Positions 8,896 through 17,329 of a DNA stretch of 64,000 nt are shown one piece after another. Positions within the stretch are counted from its first letter, which is position 1; each line of letters starts with the position of its first letter. The position numbers and the translations under genes are program-made. The notes under the pieces were generated by a model. That model did no database searches and had not been told where the DNA came from. It was given only the letters and a program-made list of their open reading frames with translations. Origin of the DNA: Burkholderiales bacterium (GTDB lineage: Bacteria; Pseudomonadota; Gammaproteobacteria; Burkholderiales; Burkholderiaceae_C); assembly GCA_016703325.1 (NCBI GenBank), contig JADJCH010000019.1, forward strand, positions 1 through 64,000, read 5' to 3'.

Positions 8896-10875
8896 CTAGG
8901 AAGGGTTGAGGGCCGCGGCGAAGCGGACGAAGAAATCAAGGCTGCGCGGGTTGACCATCGCGTCGGGGTGGGCGACTTTTTCGACGGGTGAGCCGAGCAG
9001 CAGCCGGCGCACGGGCACCTCCATCTTTTTTCCGGTCAGCGTGCGGGGAATCTCGTGCACCTGCCAAACCTCGTTGGGGACATGGCGTGCCGACGCCTGC
9101 AGGCGGATCGCGTCGGCAATCCGGGCCTTCAGCCCCTCGTCGAGCACTTGTCCGGGGTGCAGCACCACGAACAGCGGCATGTAGCTGGGTCGGCCGAGAT
9201 ACTCGAGATCCACGACCAGGCTGTCGCGCACTTCGGGCAGGGCTTCGACGACGCGGTAGATCTCCGCCGTGCCCATGCGGATGCCGAAGCGGTTGATCGT
9301 CGAATCGGAGCGGCCGAAGATCACGCTCGTGCCTTCGGGCGTGAATCGGATCCAGTCACCGTGCCTCCAAATGCCCGGGAACATCTCGAAGTAGCTCTCG
9401 CGATAGCGGCGCTGCTCGGGGTCGTTCCAGAAGAACACCGGCATCGACGGCATCGGCTGCGTCACTACCAACTCGCCGACCTCGCCCACCACCGACTGCC
9501 CCTGCTCGTTGAACGCATACGCAGCCACGCCCAGCTCGCGACATTGGATCTCGCCGGCAAACACCGGCAGGCTGGGCGCACAGGCCACGAAGCCCGAGGC
9601 GATGTCCGTGCCGCCGCTGACCGAAGCCAGCCACACGTCCGGCTTCACGGCGTCGTACACCCAGCGGAAACTGTCCTCCGAGAGGGGGGAGCCGGTGGCG
9701 TTGATCGCCCGCAGTGCGCTCAAGGGCGCGAAGTCACGCGGCCGCAAGCCTTCCTTCTGGCAGTTGGCGAGGTAGGCCGCGCCACAGCCGAACAGGCTGA
9801 CGCGCTGCGCATCCAGAAAGCGCCACAGCGTGTCGGCTTCGGGCCAGGCGGGGTTGCCGTCGTACAGCACCGGGACACCGCCGACCAGCAGCGAGCCCAT
9901 CAAGAGGTTCCAGACGATCCATCCCGTGCCGCCGAGGAAGACGACGCGATCACCGGCTCGCACGTCATGCTGCAGCGCCATCGTCTTCAGGTGCGTGAGC
10001 ACGATGCCGCCGTGGCTGTGCACGATCGCCTTCGGCAAGCCCGTGGTGCCGGAGGAGTAGACGATCCACAAAGGGTGCGCGAAGGGCACACGCTCGAAGG
10101 CCAGCGGGGCGGTGGTCGCAACGGCGTCCGACCAGGCCAGGCGGTTGCGCCATACCGGAGGCTGCGCGCCCGCCTGCGGCCCCGGCACATGGATCACGTG
10201 CTGCACGCTCGGCAGCGCATCCAGCAGTTGCTCGACGACCTCGGCGCGTGCATGCACCTTGCCGTTGTAGCGGTAGCCGTCGACGGCCAGCAACACCCTC
10301 GGCTCGATCTGGCGGAAGCGGTCGGTCAGCACGCTCATGCCCATATCGGGCGAGCAGCTCGACCAGATCGCACCGATGCTGGCACAGGCCAGAAAGGCCA
10401 CCACCGTCTCGGGCCGGCTCGGCATGAAGGAGGCAACGCGGTCGCCGATCCCCACGCCCAAGCCCCGCAGCGTGGCGGCCAGCGCACCAACGTCGCGGCG
10501 CAGGTCGGCCCAAGCCAGTTCGCGCAGGGGTTCACCCTCGGCGCGAGCGATGAGCGCGCAGCGATCGGCTGTTTCGTGACGGAAGACGTGTTCCGCGTAG
10601 TTCAGCTGCGTGTCTGGGAACCACTGTGCGCCGGGCATCTCCCGCTGTCCCAGCACGCGGTCTGGTGAACCGTCGGCCTGCACTTCGAAGTAATCCCAGA
10701 TGGACCGCCAGAAGACATCGAGCTCGCCAACCGACCAGGACCAAACATCGGCGTAGTTGCGCGATGCAGGGCCCAGACCGCGAGCAGCCAGCCAGTCCTG
10801 GTAGTGCGACAAGGTGGCGGCCGAGGCAGCCTCCGGCGTCGGGCGCCACAGCGGCGTCATGGCCGTCGTGCTCAT
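8896..10875 (-). CDS. Acetoacetate--CoA ligase (acetoacetyl-CoA synthetase family)
   Basis: ANL-superfamily acyl-CoA synthetase of the acetoacetyl-CoA synthetase branch, 659 aa, full family length. The AMP-binding loop YSSGTTGLPKAIVHSHGG is near residue 275, FGRSDSTINRFGIRMG marks the hinge, and PRTLTGKKMEVPVRRLL near the C-terminus carries the catalytic Lys. It converts a beta-keto acid, CoA and ATP to the beta-ketoacyl-CoA. The ATG overlaps the HAD gene stop by 4 bases. Next to a biotin-dependent carboxylase it would trap the unstable beta-keto acid that such an enzyme would make from a ketone (inference). Confidence 0.92.
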   Translation of the reverse strand: MSTTAMTPLWRPTPEAASAATLSHYQDWLAARGLGPASRNYADVWSWSVGELDVFWRSIWDYFEVQADGSPDRVLGQREMPGAQWFPDTQLNYAEHVFRHETADRCALIARAEGEPLRELAWADLRRDVGALAATLRGLGVGIGDRVASFMPSRPETVVAFLACASIGAIWSSCSPDMGMSVLTDRFRQIEPRVLLAVDGYRYNGKVHARAEVVEQLLDALPSVQHVIHVPGPQAGAQPPVWRNRLAWSDAVATTAPLAFERVPFAHPLWIVYSSGTTGLPKAIVHSHGGIVLTHLKTMALQHDVRAGDRVVFLGGTGWIVWNLLMGSLLVGGVPVLYDGNPAWPEADTLWRFLDAQRVSLFGCGAAYLANCQKEGLRPRDFAPLSALRAINATGSPLSEDSFRWVYDAVKPDVWLASVSGGTDIASGFVACAPSLPVFAGEIQCRELGVAAYAFNEQGQSVVGEVGELVVTQPMPSMPVFFWNDPEQRRYRESYFEMFPGIWRHGDWIRFTPEGTSVIFGRSDSTINRFGIRMGTAEIYRVVEALPEVRDSLVVDLEYLGRPSYMPLFVVLHPGQVLDEGLKARIADAIRLQASARHVPNEVWQVHEIPRTLTGKKMEVPVRRLLLGSPVEKVAHPDAMVNPRSLDFFVRFAAALNPS

Positions 10876-11714
10876 CGAAGCAGCTCCAGCAGCGCGTGGA
10901 TGCCGGGCAGCGACAAGTGGGGCCGCTGGCCCTCTGGCAGTGCCGCAAATTCTTTGGCGCCTGCCAGCCCGGTGTGCACGCCGACGGAGAACGCGCCGCC
11001 GCGAAGCGCCATGGCGTTCTCCAGCGTTGGATCGTCACCGACGACGGCGACATCGTCCGCCGGCGTGCCCAGGCGTTCGCAGGCCACCTTCAGTGCCGTC
11101 ATCGACGGTTTGCCAACCACGAGGGCGCGCTTGCCGGTGACGCTGGTGACCGCGGCGGACAAGGCGCCGGAGATGCCCAGGGCTGGGCCGTCGCGGCTGG
11201 CCAGGGTGGCGGCCTTCGACACGGTGTACAGCGTTGCACCGGCCCAGACCGCGCGGCAGGCGGCTTCCAGGTCGGCCAGGCCGAACTCCGGATGCCAGCC
11301 GACCAAGACCGCGTCGGCATCGTCCGCGCGGGCGGGCGACCGGACGACGTCGAACCCAGCTTCGACCAGCGGCCTCCAGACACCCTCAACACCCAGCGCG
11401 AGGACACGCTGGTGACGCTTGCGCTTGAACTCGGCCACCGCCACGCTCAGCGGCGTCAAGGTCTGTTCCGGGGTCAGGTCAAAACCTGTCTTGGCGAGGG
11501 CTTGCGACAGCTGCAGCGGCGTCTTGGTCGAGCCGTTGGTGAACGCCACGAGAGGGATGCCGCGTTCGCCGAGCAAAGCCAAGGTCTGCAGCGCCCCCGG
11601 CAGGGCCTGATAGCCATTGAGTTGCTTGTCGGCCAGCGCGAGCGTGCCATCGATATCGAAGACGAAGCCTCGGATCTTCTGCAGCCGCGCTTGGAGGTGC
11701 AGATCAGTCATCAT
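10872..11714 (-). CDS. HAD superfamily hydrolase, NagD/HAD-IIA type
   Basis: Haloacid-dehalogenase-fold phosphatase, 280 aa. Motif I FDIDGTL has Asp20 and Asp22. The C-terminal GKPSMTALKVACERLGTPADDVAVVGDD is the HAD-IIA motif with Lys and Asp, and FTNGSTK gives motif II. It overlaps both flanking operon genes by 4 bases, so it is produced with the carboxyltransferase and the CoA ligase. The physiological phosphate ester is unknown. A role in removing a phosphorylated intermediate or by-product of the carboxylation is conceivable but unproven. Confidence 0.9.
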   Translation of the reverse strand: MMTDLHLQARLQKIRGFVFDIDGTLALADKQLNGYQALPGALQTLALLGERGIPLVAFTNGSTKTPLQLSQALAKTGFDLTPEQTLTPLSVAVAEFKRKRHQRVLALGVEGVWRPLVEAGFDVVRSPARADDADAVLVGWHPEFGLADLEAACRAVWAGATLYTVSKAATLASRDGPALGISGALSAAVTSVTGKRALVVGKPSMTALKVACERLGTPADDVAVVGDDPTLENAMALRGGAFSVGVHTGLAGAKEFAALPEGQRPHLSLPGIHALLELLR

Positions 11715-13201
11715 GCCTCCGCCACGTCGCCGCTGTGGCGCGTCAGCTCCAGCCGGAAGCCGTCTCGCTCCAGGCGGACATGGTCCACGTCCTGGCGGGT
11801 GCCCAGCGACTCCAGCAGCTTCTCCACCGGCGCCAGGGCCGCGTTGAAGCCACGTCGGCAGGGTCCCGACGCGACCATCGCATCCACTTGGTCGGCGGGC
11901 ATCACCGCACGCAAGAGGAACTCCTCATCGGACAGGCGCGCCGAGAAGCGGCGGCGCAACTCGTCCAAGCCCGGCATCGACGCCTGCTGGGCCAGCTCCT
12001 TCGCACGCGGCAGGGCCAGGATCCGGTCACGCACATCGCCATCCATCGGCGCCAGGGGCGTGCCGAAGCGACCGATGACATAGCGGATGACCTCGTCGGG
12101 CACGTTGGCGTAGCGCTCCGGCGCAAGCACGTTCATCACCGCCATCGTCGCCACGACTTGCGAGAAGGGCGTGACCATGATGGGATAACCCAGTTCGGCC
12201 CGCACGCGCTCGACCTCCTCGAAGACTTCGGCGATGCGGTGCTCCTGACGCATCTCGCGCAACTGGCGTCGCATCGTGCCCAGCATGCCGCCGGGCAGCT
12301 GATGCTTGAAGTAGCGTGCGTCGTACTCTTGAGGAACGCCTTGCGGCAGGCCCTGAGCCTTGGCCAGTGCGACGAAATAGGCGCTGACCCGGGCCGCAGC
12401 ATCCATGTCGAGGTCGACGGTGTGCCCGTTCGCCTGCAGGTTGGCCACCACGTTCTCGATGGCCGGCTGGCTGCTGCCATTGCCCAGCGGCCGTGCCGCC
12501 GTGTGCAGGCTGTCGATCCCGAGCTCTGGCGCGATCGCGTAGGTGAAGGGCGCCAGCCCGATCGTGCAATGCGAGTGGAGCTCCAGCGGCTTGTCCCCGA
12601 CGGCCACCCGCAGGAGCGGCAGCAAAGTGCGGGCGCGTTCCGGCGTAAGAAGTCCGCCGGGATCCTTCAGGTAGATGCGTCCGATGGTCGGCTCGGCCGC
12701 GAGGCGGCTGGCCATCGCCGAGAAGAAGGCATCGTCGTGGAACGGGCTCACGGTGTAGACGAGCGCGCCGATGATCTCGCGCCCTCCTTCTTTCGCGATG
12801 ATGCGACTGCTGTCGATGACCGCATCGGCGCTGTTCATCGGATCCATCACCATGAAGCGCTCGACCCCGTTGCGCACCAGCAGGCGGAACGACAGCGCCA
12901 TCAGCTCCGGATTGGCCACTTCCCACGAGATGAAGCGCATGCCCGTGGACAGGAAGCTCAGCGGCGTGCGGGGCGCGCGCTCCTTCATGAGCCGGAAGCG
13001 CTCCCAAGGGTCTTCCTTGTGGAAACGCACGCTGACCGCCATGTGCGTGCTGGTGCTGAAGTCGAGGGCGTGGTAGCCCACTTGGTCCAGCACCGGGGCG
13101 ATCTCGAGCATCATCCCCGTGCGCAGGCCGGTGGCACCCCACAGGCTCTGGTTGCCGTCGCGCAGGGAGGTGTCGATGAACTGGATGCGTTTGGCGCTCA
13201 T
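11711..13201 (-). CDS. Biotin-dependent carboxyltransferase, PYC/OADA type
   Basis: Carboxyltransferase of the pyruvate carboxylase / oxaloacetate decarboxylase alpha family as a stand-alone subunit, 496 aa. Metal ligands and catalytic elements are present: Asp10 in DTSLRDGNQSL, the carbamylated lysine Lys179 in LKDPGG, His209 and His211 in HSHC, and HQLPGG further on. By my alignment from memory, the arginine of the LLRG motif that binds the carboxylate of pyruvate is Thr86 (LSTG), and the catalytic Thr of the MTSQP motif is Ser243. It lacks the C-terminal biotinyl domain of OadA; the BCCP is encoded separately at 14606-15100. Substrate is therefore probably not pyruvate. Confidence 0.88.
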   Translation of the reverse strand: MSAKRIQFIDTSLRDGNQSLWGATGLRTGMMLEIAPVLDQVGYHALDFSTSTHMAVSVRFHKEDPWERFRLMKERAPRTPLSFLSTGMRFISWEVANPELMALSFRLLVRNGVERFMVMDPMNSADAVIDSSRIIAKEGGREIIGALVYTVSPFHDDAFFSAMASRLAAEPTIGRIYLKDPGGLLTPERARTLLPLLRVAVGDKPLELHSHCTIGLAPFTYAIAPELGIDSLHTAARPLGNGSSQPAIENVVANLQANGHTVDLDMDAAARVSAYFVALAKAQGLPQGVPQEYDARYFKHQLPGGMLGTMRRQLREMRQEHRIAEVFEEVERVRAELGYPIMVTPFSQVVATMAVMNVLAPERYANVPDEVIRYVIGRFGTPLAPMDGDVRDRILALPRAKELAQQASMPGLDELRRRFSARLSDEEFLLRAVMPADQVDAMVASGPCRRGFNAALAPVEKLLESLGTRQDVDHVRLERDGFRLELTRHSGDVAEA

Positions 13202-14595
13202 GCCTGATGTCCTGTCGTGGTGGCGGTGGCCCGCTCGGCCAGCCAGCGGCCGAGAAAGCCGGTGTCGACGCCGCCTTCGATGAATTCGGGGGTGGCCAGC
13301 ACGTCGCGGTGCAACTGCTGGTTGGTCTGAATGCCGGTCAGTCGCAAGTCGGCCAGCGCGGCGTCGAGACGGCGCAGAGCAATGTCGCGCGTGGGCCCAT
13401 GCGCAATGAGCTTGGCGATCATCGAGTCGTAGTACGGCGGAATCATGGCGCCGGCTTCCATGTGCGTGTCCACGCGGATGCCTTCGCCTTGCGGGAAGTG
13501 CGCCTCGACGATGCGCCCCGGCGAGGGGCGGAAGTCATGTGCCGGGTCTTCAGCGTTAATGCGGCATTCGACGGCGTGACCGCGCTGCTGCACGCTCTCC
13601 TGTGTGATCGAGATCGGATGGCCTTCGGCAATGCGCACCTGTTCGGCCACCAGGTCGAGACCCGTGATCAGCTCGGTCACCGGGTGCTCGACCTGGATGC
13701 GGGCGTTCATCTCGAGGAAGTAGAAACGTTGGCGTTCGACGTCGACGAGAAACTCCACCGTGCCCAGGCTGCGGTAGCCGATGTGGCGCGCAAAGCGCAC
13801 GGCCGACGCGTGCAGCTCCTGGCGCATGCGCTCCGGCAGGTGAGGGGCCGGGGCCTCCTCGATCAGCTTTTGGTAGCGCCGCTGCACGGAGCAGTCGCGG
13901 TCGCCCAGGTGAATGGCGCTCTCGCCATCACCCAGTACCTGGACTTCCACATGGCGCCCCTTCGTGACATAGCACTCGATGTACACCCGGCCATCACCGA
14001 AGGCCGCGAGCGCCTCGGCACCGGCCAGCTCAAACATCGCGTTCAGTTCGGCCGGTGTGTCCGCCCGCTTCATGCCGCGACCACCGCCTCCGGCCACCGC
14101 CTTGATCAGCACCGGGTAGCCAACCTGATCGGCCAGCCGCAGCGCCTCGTCGAGGGACGCCACAGGGCCTCCGGGCGTGGTGGGAACCTGCGCCTCGTCG
14201 GCAATCCGACGGGCCTCGAGCTTGTTGCCCACGCGTTCGATCTGGCCCGAGGTCGGCCCGATGAAGATCAGACCGTTCTCTTCGCAAGCTGCTGCGAACT
14301 CCGCACGCTCAGACAAGAAGCCATAGCCCGGGTGAACCGCCTGGCAGCCGGTGCCCAGCGCCGCCGCGACCATCGTCTCGATTTTCAGGTAGCTGTCGGT
14401 CGACCGAGCCGGTCCAATGCAGACCGCACGATCGGCCAGGCGAGCGCCAAGGCTTTCACGGTCAGCCGTGGAGACGGCCAGCACGGACTCGATGCCCAGG
14501 CGCTTGAGCGTACGGATCACGCGCACGGCGATCTCGCCGCGATTGGCGACCAGCACCCGTCGGATGGGCAAGGAGCTGGTGGAGTTATCGCTCAT
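13198..14595 (-). CDS. Biotin carboxylase (AccC family)
   Basis: ATP-grasp biotin carboxylase subunit, 465 aa, which charges carrier-bound biotin with bicarbonate using ATP. The N-terminal VLVANRGEIAVRVIRTLK, the flexible glycine loop AGGGGRGMKRA, the bicarbonate/biotin motif RDCSVQRRYQK and EMNARIQVEHPVTE are all intact. It overlaps the carboxyltransferase by 4 bases and follows the BCCP gene by 10 bases. Because a dedicated carboxyltransferase lies beside it, I take it as part of a special-purpose carboxylase rather than the housekeeping acetyl-CoA carboxylase. Confidence 0.93.
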   Translation of the reverse strand: MSDNSTSSLPIRRVLVANRGEIAVRVIRTLKRLGIESVLAVSTADRESLGARLADRAVCIGPARSTDSYLKIETMVAAALGTGCQAVHPGYGFLSERAEFAAACEENGLIFIGPTSGQIERVGNKLEARRIADEAQVPTTPGGPVASLDEALRLADQVGYPVLIKAVAGGGGRGMKRADTPAELNAMFELAGAEALAAFGDGRVYIECYVTKGRHVEVQVLGDGESAIHLGDRDCSVQRRYQKLIEEAPAPHLPERMRQELHASAVRFARHIGYRSLGTVEFLVDVERQRFYFLEMNARIQVEHPVTELITGLDLVAEQVRIAEGHPISITQESVQQRGHAVECRINAEDPAHDFRPSPGRIVEAHFPQGEGIRVDTHMEAGAMIPPYYDSMIAKLIAHGPTRDIALRRLDAALADLRLTGIQTNQQLHRDVLATPEFIEGGVDTGFLGRWLAERATATTTGHQA

Positions 14596-14605
14596 GGCTC
14601 CACCT

Positions 14606-15100
14606 TCAGCGCGGCCGCACGCGGATCAGCACCTGATCGAACTCGACCAGTTGCGAGTCAGGCGCCACGACCTCGACGACCTCGCCGCTGACGCCGGCGG
14701 CCACCGAGTTCATCAGCTTCATGACTTCGACGATGCCGATCACTGAGTCAGGTTCGACCTGGCTGCCCACACGGACAAACGGCTCCGCGCCCGGCTTCGG
14801 CGCAAGGTACAAGGTGCCGAGCATCGGGGCTTTGATGTCGACGAGCCCGGTGTTCACGGCAACCAGCGTCGAGCTTGGGGCGGCCTGCTGTACGGCGCTG
14901 GACGGGGAGGCTGCGGCTGAAGAGGACGCAGCCGTCGGTACCGGCGCTGGGGGCGCTGTCGAGACACGTGGCGCAGCAGGCGCCGCTCCACGGCGGCGAA
15001 GGTCCAGCTTGAGGCCCTCGAGCTCCAGATGCAGTTCGTCGAACTGGGAGGCTTCGAGGAGGCGAATGATGCGTTCGACGTCGTCGTGCGAAATGCTCAT
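14606..15100 (-). CDS. Biotin carboxyl carrier protein
   Basis: BCCP of the AccB type, 164 aa, first gene of the operon. An N-terminal helical segment (1-36) is followed by an Ala/Pro/Ser-rich linker (about 38-78) and the biotinyl domain (82-164). The biotinylation site reads EVMKLM with Lys128; the usual motif is EAMKLM, so Val replaces Ala two residues before the lysine. The thumb loop typical of AccB (KPGAEPFV) is present. Transcription presumably begins in the 270-bp region shared with the divergent IclR gene. Confidence 0.9.
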   Translation of the reverse strand: MSISHDDVERIIRLLEASQFDELHLELEGLKLDLRRRGAAPAAPRVSTAPPAPVPTAASSSAAASPSSAVQQAAPSSTLVAVNTGLVDIKAPMLGTLYLAPKPGAEPFVRVGSQVEPDSVIGIVEVMKLMNSVAAGVSGEVVEVVAPDSQLVEFDQVLIRVRPR

Positions 15101-15348
15101 GAGGATTCTTTCGGAAATGCAGCAGCCAGCACACCCATTGGGTGCGGTCGTCCGTTGAGGGGCGCGTCTGTCAGAAGTCGCGCGTCATGAAGGCGTGGCA
15201 CCACCGGCCGAACGGCAGGTGGTGATGCTTCAATCAGGAAGGAGGGGGAAGGTCATGCTTGTCTCAATTCTTGGTGATGTTTGTTGTGCTCTGACGTTGA
15301 CCGAAGTGTTGCGCCGCTTCGCCGAGCCGGCTACTGTTCCACACGTGG

Positions 15349-15365
15349 TTTTCTCCAGGTGAAAA
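15349..15365. promoter_or_regulatory. Inverted repeat upstream of the IclR gene, candidate operator
   Basis: Perfect 5-bp arms TTTTC and GAAAA separated by 7 bp, ending 5 bases before the iclR-type start codon in the 270-bp divergent region (15101-15370). IclR regulators bind AT-rich inverted repeats near their own start, so autoregulation and control of the BCCP operon are plausible. The rest of this region shows no other feature I can support. Short arms mean chance occurrence is possible. Confidence 0.3.
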
Positions 15366-15370
15366 GTTGA

Positions 15371-16180
15371 ATGCGTGACTACCAAGTGAAAAGCATCCGG
15401 GCGCTGGACCGCGGATTGGAGGTTCTCGGCTATCTGCAGAAGGCCCGAACGGCGAGCCTGCACGACCTGCACATCGCGACCGAGCTGCCGAAGTCCACCT
15501 TGACGCGGATACTGACGACGCTAGAAGGTCGAGGCCTCATCTGGCAGCGGCTGGCGGATGGTGCGTTCATGGCCAGCCACACTTACTTGCCACGGTCGCC
15601 TCAAGTCCACGATGAGGGCTTCCTCGTGGAAGTGGCGGCGCCTTGTCTTGAGCGGCTTTGCCAGAAAGTGAACTGGCCGTCGATCCTGGCCGTGCCGCGG
15701 CTGACGCACATGGAAGTCATCGAGACGAACCGGCCGCGCTCGTACTTCTCCCATCTGGCGTTGGGACCGATCGGCTTTCGCATCAACATGCTGCGCTCAG
15801 CCACAGGACGGGCCTACTTGGCATTTTGCGGCGAGGACGAGAGACAGGCCATCCTGCAGCGGTTGGCCGCGAGCACGGACCCTGGCAACCACCTTGCACG
15901 CACACCCTCTGTCGTGGAGAAGATTCTTGAGGAGACGCGCCAGCGAGGCTACGGAACGCGTGCTTCCGACTTCGGCGGCCACTACGAAAAGACGCGCCGC
16001 GAATCAGATGACCATCGGGACTCGATTGCCTTGCCCGTCTGGGCCGGACATGAAGTCATCGCGGCGGTGAACTTGACGTGGATTCACAAGGCTGCAACGG
16101 TGGACCAGATCGTGAAGACCTGCCTGCCACAGTTGACTCAGGCAGCGCGAGAAATCTCCATCAAGTTGGAAACGGCTTAG
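15371..16180 (+). CDS. IclR family transcriptional regulator
   Basis: 269 aa regulator with the N-terminal winged helix (residues about 8-65, including the recognition segment ELPKSTLTRILTTLEGRGL) and the C-terminal IclR effector domain (about 80-265, with RINMLRSATGRAYLAFC). It is transcribed divergently from the biotin carboxylase / transporter operon and is the obvious candidate for its substrate-responsive regulator. It ends 10 bases from the convergent oxidoreductase gene. Confidence 0.93.
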   Translation: MRDYQVKSIRALDRGLEVLGYLQKARTASLHDLHIATELPKSTLTRILTTLEGRGLIWQRLADGAFMASHTYLPRSPQVHDEGFLVEVAAPCLERLCQKVNWPSILAVPRLTHMEVIETNRPRSYFSHLALGPIGFRINMLRSATGRAYLAFCGEDERQAILQRLAASTDPGNHLARTPSVVEKILEETRQRGYGTRASDFGGHYEKTRRESDDHRDSIALPVWAGHEVIAAVNLTWIHKAATVDQIVKTCLPQLTQAAREISIKLETA

Positions 16181-16190
16181 GGCGGCCCGG

Positions 16191-17168
16191 TCATGGCCTC
16201 ACGAGCACGACGCCGACGCGCAGCCCGGTCTCGACCGCAACATGGGCCTGTGCGATCTCAGCCAGACCGAAATCCGCAGCCGTTCGATGGACGAGCGCGC
16301 GTCTGCGCAGCAGGTCGTTGGCGCCACTGACAACCGCGGCTCGGTCCTCGGGCCGAAGTTCATAGACAAGAAAGCACGCCAGCGTGAGCGAGTCCCAGAG
16401 CATGGCGCGGAAGTCCACAGCGGTCTCGACCGTCTGATTCGAGCCGTAGCTGACCAGGCGGCCGTGCGGCCGCAACACGCCTTTGCCGATGAGCTTCGCG
16501 GTGGACTGAAAGTCCATGTCGATCACGGCATCGACACCTCGACCCGCCGTCAGTTCTCGAACCCGTTCCGCGACCGGCTCGGTCCGGTAGTCGATGACCG
16601 ATGAGGCGCCGGCCGATCGGGCGTGCTCCCTGCGCGCGGGGATGCCTGCCGTGGCAATGACCTGCGCGCCGCGCTGCACGGCGATCTGTGTCACGTACTG
16701 ACCGACGACACTGCCGCCCCCAATGACCAGGACCGAGCGACCGTCCATCTCCCCAGCGAGGCGCAAGGCTTGCAGCGCAGTGAGCACCGGGATGCCGACG
16801 CAGGCTCCTTCGTCGAACGACGCATCTTTCGGCAACTCGACCGCCTGCAGCGATGGGAGGCAGATCATCTCCGCCGCAGTGCCGCACGGACGCTGCCACT
16901 GACCGTTCCAAAGCCAGACCCGCTGCCCGATCCTGCTGCCCGACACCCCCTCGCCCACAGCGTCAATGACACCGGCGCCATCGCTGTGTGGGATGACCCA
17001 GGGCGTGGCCAGCGGCCTGCGCATGCGGCTCTTGACGTCAGACGGATTGACGCAGGACACGTGGACGCGGACCCGCACCTCCCCGCCTGCGGGGACCGGG
17101 TCGGCGCGCTCACCGACGACCAGGACTTCATCGGCCTCGCCATTGCGTTCGTACCAGGCAGCGCGCAT
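16191..17168 (-). CDS. Zinc-independent MDR oxidoreductase (NADPH:quinone reductase-like)
   Basis: 325 aa medium-chain dehydrogenase/reductase of the quinone oxidoreductase group. The N-terminal GroES-like half starts MRAAWYERNG, the nucleotide-binding loop is VIGGGSVVGQYVTQIA (about residues 147-162), and no zinc-ligand cysteine cluster is seen. A paralogue with the same AAWY start and the PHSDGxGVID segment lies at 37098-38114. The nearest upstream minus-strand gene is a LysR regulator, 161 bp away. Substrate is unknown; it may reduce an unsaturated or quinonoid aromatic by-product. Confidence 0.87.
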   Translation of the reverse strand: MRAAWYERNGEADEVLVVGERADPVPAGGEVRVRVHVSCVNPSDVKSRMRRPLATPWVIPHSDGAGVIDAVGEGVSGSRIGQRVWLWNGQWQRPCGTAAEMICLPSLQAVELPKDASFDEGACVGIPVLTALQALRLAGEMDGRSVLVIGGGSVVGQYVTQIAVQRGAQVIATAGIPARREHARSAGASSVIDYRTEPVAERVRELTAGRGVDAVIDMDFQSTAKLIGKGVLRPHGRLVSYGSNQTVETAVDFRAMLWDSLTLACFLVYELRPEDRAAVVSGANDLLRRRALVHRTAADFGLAEIAQAHVAVETGLRVGVVLVRP

Positions 17169-17329
17169 GTCGGGCTCCGCTGTTCATTGTTCAATGAGGG
17201 CAATGGTGGCACAAACGTCACACCCCGTTTCGCCTCGGATCCTGGTCTCCCCAGGCAGGCAGGCCGACCTTGGAGCGGGAAGCCAAGCACCACCACGACG
17301 CGCCAATGGACGTGTCACCAATGCCGAGC

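Noticed and set aside
9055..10668. 537-codon open frame on the plus strand
   Set aside because: Antisense to the acetoacetyl-CoA synthetase gene; low-complexity His/Arg/Gln-rich shadow.
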